From assembly GCA_009744235.1 (NCBI GenBank), contig WPHV01000011.1:1-64000 (forward strand): a DNA stretch of 64,000 nt, written 5' to 3'. The position numbers and the translations under genes are program-made. The notes beneath the pieces are model-generated. The model worked only from the letters and a program-made list of their open reading frames with translations. It was not told the DNA's origin and made no database searches. Each line of letters begins with the position of its first letter. Positions within the stretch are counted from its first letter, which is position 1. This stretch comes from Gillisella vitis. Lineage in GTDB: Bacteria; Pseudomonadota; Alphaproteobacteria; Rhizobiales; Rhizobiaceae. Of the stretch, positions 61,671-64,000 are shown one piece after another.

Positions 61671-62495
61671 ATGTCTCATAGCATAATAAAATCCCTGAGA
61701 GCGGGTGCGACGATGGCAATCGCCGCAACCGACCTCGATGAAAAAACCGGCCTTGCGCAGGAAACCGCCCGCCGCTGGCATGGCCGGACCCTGTCACTGC
61801 GCTCGCCGCTCGATCCACCGTTGCCGGACCGTCCGGGGCGTCCGGCCCATCCGGTTCTGGTGCCGCCAAAGGCGACGGAAAAACGGTCTCTGCACACGCT
61901 GAAGGGCCGGATCGCCATGCTGCATTCGCTGGCCCATATCGAATTGAATGCCGTGGATCTGGCGCTGGATATTGTTGCCCGCTTTGCCAGTGAACCGGTG
62001 CCACATTCATTTTTCGACGGCTGGATGCAGGTGGCCTTTGAAGAAGCCAAGCATTTCGGCCTGGTGCGCGACCGGCTCCGGGCGCTCGGGGCCGATTACG
62101 GCGACATGCCAGCCCATGATGGACTTTGGCAGGCGGCCCATAGCACCCGCACCGACCTGACAGCCCGACTTGCTGTCGTGCCGCTGATCCTTGAGGCGCG
62201 CGGCCTGGACGTAACCCCGTCCCTTCAGGAAAAGATGCGCGAGACCGGCGATATCGAAAGTGCCGAGGTATTGAAGATCATCTATGACGACGAAAAAGGC
62301 CATGTCGCCGTCGGCGCCAAATGGTTTCGCTTTCTCTGTTCCCGTGAAAAGCGTGACCCGGCCAAAACCTTCCAGCAATTGGTTCGCGCCAACTTCCGTG
62401 GAACGTTGAAAGCACCGTTCAACGACATTGCTAGGGCCGAAGCCGGGCTGACACCTTCCTTTTACCGGGTGCTCTCCTCTATCAGCCACGCTTGA
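61671..62495 (+). CDS. DUF455 ferritin-like protein
   Basis: The likely start is ATG 61671 (274 residues); an ATG nine bases upstream is possible. The helical core has metal-type motifs H-S-L-A-H-I-E-L-N-A, F-E-E-A-K-H-F and D-D-E-K-G-H-V-A-V-G, which would hold a di-iron site as in MiaE-like ferritin proteins. DUF455 members are widely distributed with unknown reaction. It lies 60 bases after bcp in the same direction. Confidence 0.88.
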   Translation: MSHSIIKSLRAGATMAIAATDLDEKTGLAQETARRWHGRTLSLRSPLDPPLPDRPGRPAHPVLVPPKATEKRSLHTLKGRIAMLHSLAHIELNAVDLALDIVARFASEPVPHSFFDGWMQVAFEEAKHFGLVRDRLRALGADYGDMPAHDGLWQAAHSTRTDLTARLAVVPLILEARGLDVTPSLQEKMRETGDIESAEVLKIIYDDEKGHVAVGAKWFRFLCSREKRDPAKTFQQLVRANFRGTLKAPFNDIARAEAGLTPSFYRVLSSISHA

Positions 62496-62628
62496 AACAT
62501 ATCGGCGGCAGGCAACATTTTGTTAACCTTAACAGGATGTAATCACCTCGACAGAATCGGGTCTGCAATCCGGGTCAAACGTTAGAGTTTGGCCACGCGC
62601 AACGGCTGTAACGATGCACGAGGTCGGC

Positions 62629-63921
62629 ATGATGAAGACACGCAGCCGCAACGGCTTCAGCAAGCGTCAGCGCCAACAGCATGTCCTTATCCTCGCGTCC
62701 GGCGAAACCATTCGCCATATGACACTGCGCCCGTGGATGGCAGGAGCCGGTCTTTGCCTGGTGGTGGCCGGTGTGGTCGGCTATCTCGGCGCGACCTCCT
62801 ATCTCATCATGCGCGATAATCTGATCGGTGCCTCCATGGCCCGCCAGGCGCATTTGCAGCACGATTACGAAGACCGGATTTCCGCCTTGCGCGCCCAGGT
62901 CGACCGGGTCACGTCCCGGCAATTGCTGGACCAGCAGGTGGTGGAGGAAAAGCTTCAAACCCTGCTCGAAAAGCAGATGGCGCTTTCCGCCCGTTCCGGC
63001 AAGCTTGGATCGCTTCTGGACCGCGCCGAGGAATCCGGCCTAACGCCGAATGAGCCTTCAGCGCCTATGGCACCGGATAAATCCGCGTCTGTCGCACCTG
63101 TGGGCAAAGGCAATGCACTGGCCGCCCTCAATCGGATGCTCCATACCGGACCCGCAGACACACAGGAAAGCGATGGCCCGGCACTGGGCTTTATGCCCGC
63201 CCGTGAAAGCGGCGCCGACCGGGCCGACCGGGTTTTCCGCAATGTGACCCTGTCGCTGAAATCCATCGAGCAGCAGCAGAAATCAAGCATCCATGCACTG
63301 ACCGCCGAGGCAAGCGACAAGGCCGGTGCCATAGAGCAGGTCTTGATCGACAACGGCATCCACATCGACAAGCCTGATGCCGGCAAAGATGGAATGGGTG
63401 GCCCCCTGGTTGATGCCGACCCGAAACTCGGAATCGATACCAGTCTCGACGGGCTGGATAGCGCCCTCAATCGCCTGGATGCCGCACGCGAAACGGCAAA
63501 GGACATGCCTTTTTCAAATCCTGCCGCTACCCGCGAAATCACCAGCCCCTTCGGTAACCGCCCAGACCCGCTGCTTGGACGACTGGCCATGCATACCGGC
63601 ATAGATTTCCGCGCAACGAATGGTTCAGCTGTCAAAAGTGCCGGTGCCGGAACCGTGGTCACGGCGGGACCGACAGGCGGCTATGGGAATATGGTGGAAA
63701 TCGACCATGGTCAGGGACTTTCCACCCGTTACGGCCATATGTCGAAAATCCTGGTTCGTCCCGGCGAAAAGATCGAGGTCGGTCAGTTGATCGGCCTGTC
63801 TGGGTCTACCGGGCGTTCCACCGGGCCGCATCTGCATTATGAAATTCGCAAGAACGGCAACCCGATCAATCCGATGAGCTTTCTGGCATCCGGAATGACA
63901 TTGAAGCCTTTTATTCAGTAG
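62629..63921 (+). CDS. M23 peptidoglycan endopeptidase with coiled-coil region
   Basis: The likely start is ATG 62629 (430 residues). One membrane span lies at about 35-60, then a long coiled coil (about 75-125), an acidic linker and the M23 (LytM) domain at about 300-420. Zinc ligands are intact: H-T-G-I-D-F (H-x3-D) and G-P-H-L-H-Y. As a membrane-bound murein hydrolase, it likely cuts peptide cross-links in cell growth or division, or activates amidases. The next gene is beyond the window. Confidence 0.9.
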   Translation: MMKTRSRNGFSKRQRQQHVLILASGETIRHMTLRPWMAGAGLCLVVAGVVGYLGATSYLIMRDNLIGASMARQAHLQHDYEDRISALRAQVDRVTSRQLLDQQVVEEKLQTLLEKQMALSARSGKLGSLLDRAEESGLTPNEPSAPMAPDKSASVAPVGKGNALAALNRMLHTGPADTQESDGPALGFMPARESGADRADRVFRNVTLSLKSIEQQQKSSIHALTAEASDKAGAIEQVLIDNGIHIDKPDAGKDGMGGPLVDADPKLGIDTSLDGLDSALNRLDAARETAKDMPFSNPAATREITSPFGNRPDPLLGRLAMHTGIDFRATNGSAVKSAGAGTVVTAGPTGGYGNMVEIDHGQGLSTRYGHMSKILVRPGEKIEVGQLIGLSGSTGRSTGPHLHYEIRKNGNPINPMSFLASGMTLKPFIQ

Positions 63922-64000
63922 TAGGCGCCTCAAATCGGGAGGAATCGCGCGATTGGAGATGAGATTGGCGGCACTTACCAAGGCAACCCGTTATTCATAA

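Noticed and set aside
1-64000. CRISPR array or toxin-antitoxin module
   Set aside because: No regularly spaced repeats with unique spacers were seen; the short repeats found are iterons or palindromic interspersed elements. No recognisable toxin or antitoxin pair was found, and the small phage HTH genes fit lysogeny control better.
63922-64000. A next gene starting near 63958
   Set aside because: The short frame there ends in TAA at the window edge after 13 codons; no supported gene begins before the end.

Overview
The window looks like chromosomal DNA of a Rhizobiaceae bacterium (Agrobacterium/Allorhizobium/Rhizobium group). The evidence is the gene families present (DUF1127, DUF2865, DUF455, a MocR-type regulator, an NADP malic enzyme fused to a phosphotransacetylase domain), the GC-rich coding style, and the short interspersed palindromic repeats seen between genes. 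A LuxR/LuxI acyl-homoserine-lactone pair would fit Agrobacterium vitis-like strains, where chromosomal pairs of this kind (avsR/avsI) are known, but this is inference and not a species assignment.

Region 1-7221 is the right-hand part of a temperate phage or phage-derived element. A CI-like S24 repressor (4575-5240) sits between two mirror-image operator/promoter regions. The leftward operon runs from a Cro-like gene through a regulator, several small unknown genes with ATGA-type overlaps and a replication-type HTH protein that carries iteron-like repeats, to a NusG paralogue. A hairpin terminator and the start of an HNH endonuclease gene follow. The rightward operon holds an HTH protein, a 68-residue protein and the tyrosine integrase. 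Next to the integrase lies an AT-rich orphan ABC-2 polysaccharide-export permease, then tRNA-Leu(GAG).

From about 8.9 kb onward the window is ordinary chromosome. In order: lipB; an XRE regulator; a J-domain protein; purL-bolA-(66 aa)-grxD; a Bcr/CflA-type exporter; two tandem inositol-phosphatase-family genes; ttcA; a ChbG/YdjC-family gene; glsA; rpsD; a TerC-family membrane protein; a beta-carbonic anhydrase/SulP pair; pepT; an exported hydrolase; a HerA-like ATPase; a CNNM/CorC protein; an SRPBCC protein; murI-trmJ; icd; a GST; a diguanylate cyclase; a tannase-family protein; and a small hydrolase.

From 41.4 kb come purC-purS-purQ, a lipoprotein, a PagL-like lipid A deacylase, a DUF1127 gene divergent from a MocR regulator with shared inverted operators, an Mla-type lipid transport operon (permease, ATPase, MCE protein, lipoprotein) and an LpxH-like phosphoesterase. 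The end of the window holds the malic enzyme, the LuxR/LuxI pair with a lux-box-like dyad, a DUF2865 protein, a very large AsmA/YhdP-like protein, a single-cysteine Bcp peroxiredoxin, a DUF455 protein and an M23 peptidase. Several of these (Mla, PagL, YhdP, LpxH-like, M23) concern the cell envelope.

The most interesting material is in the phage part: a phage NusG paralogue placed just before a terminator and an HNH gene (a candidate late-gene antiterminator), an iteron cluster inside the replication gene whose spacing is out of reading frame, and a two-sided operator system in which CI appears to control both the leftward early operon and the integrase operon.
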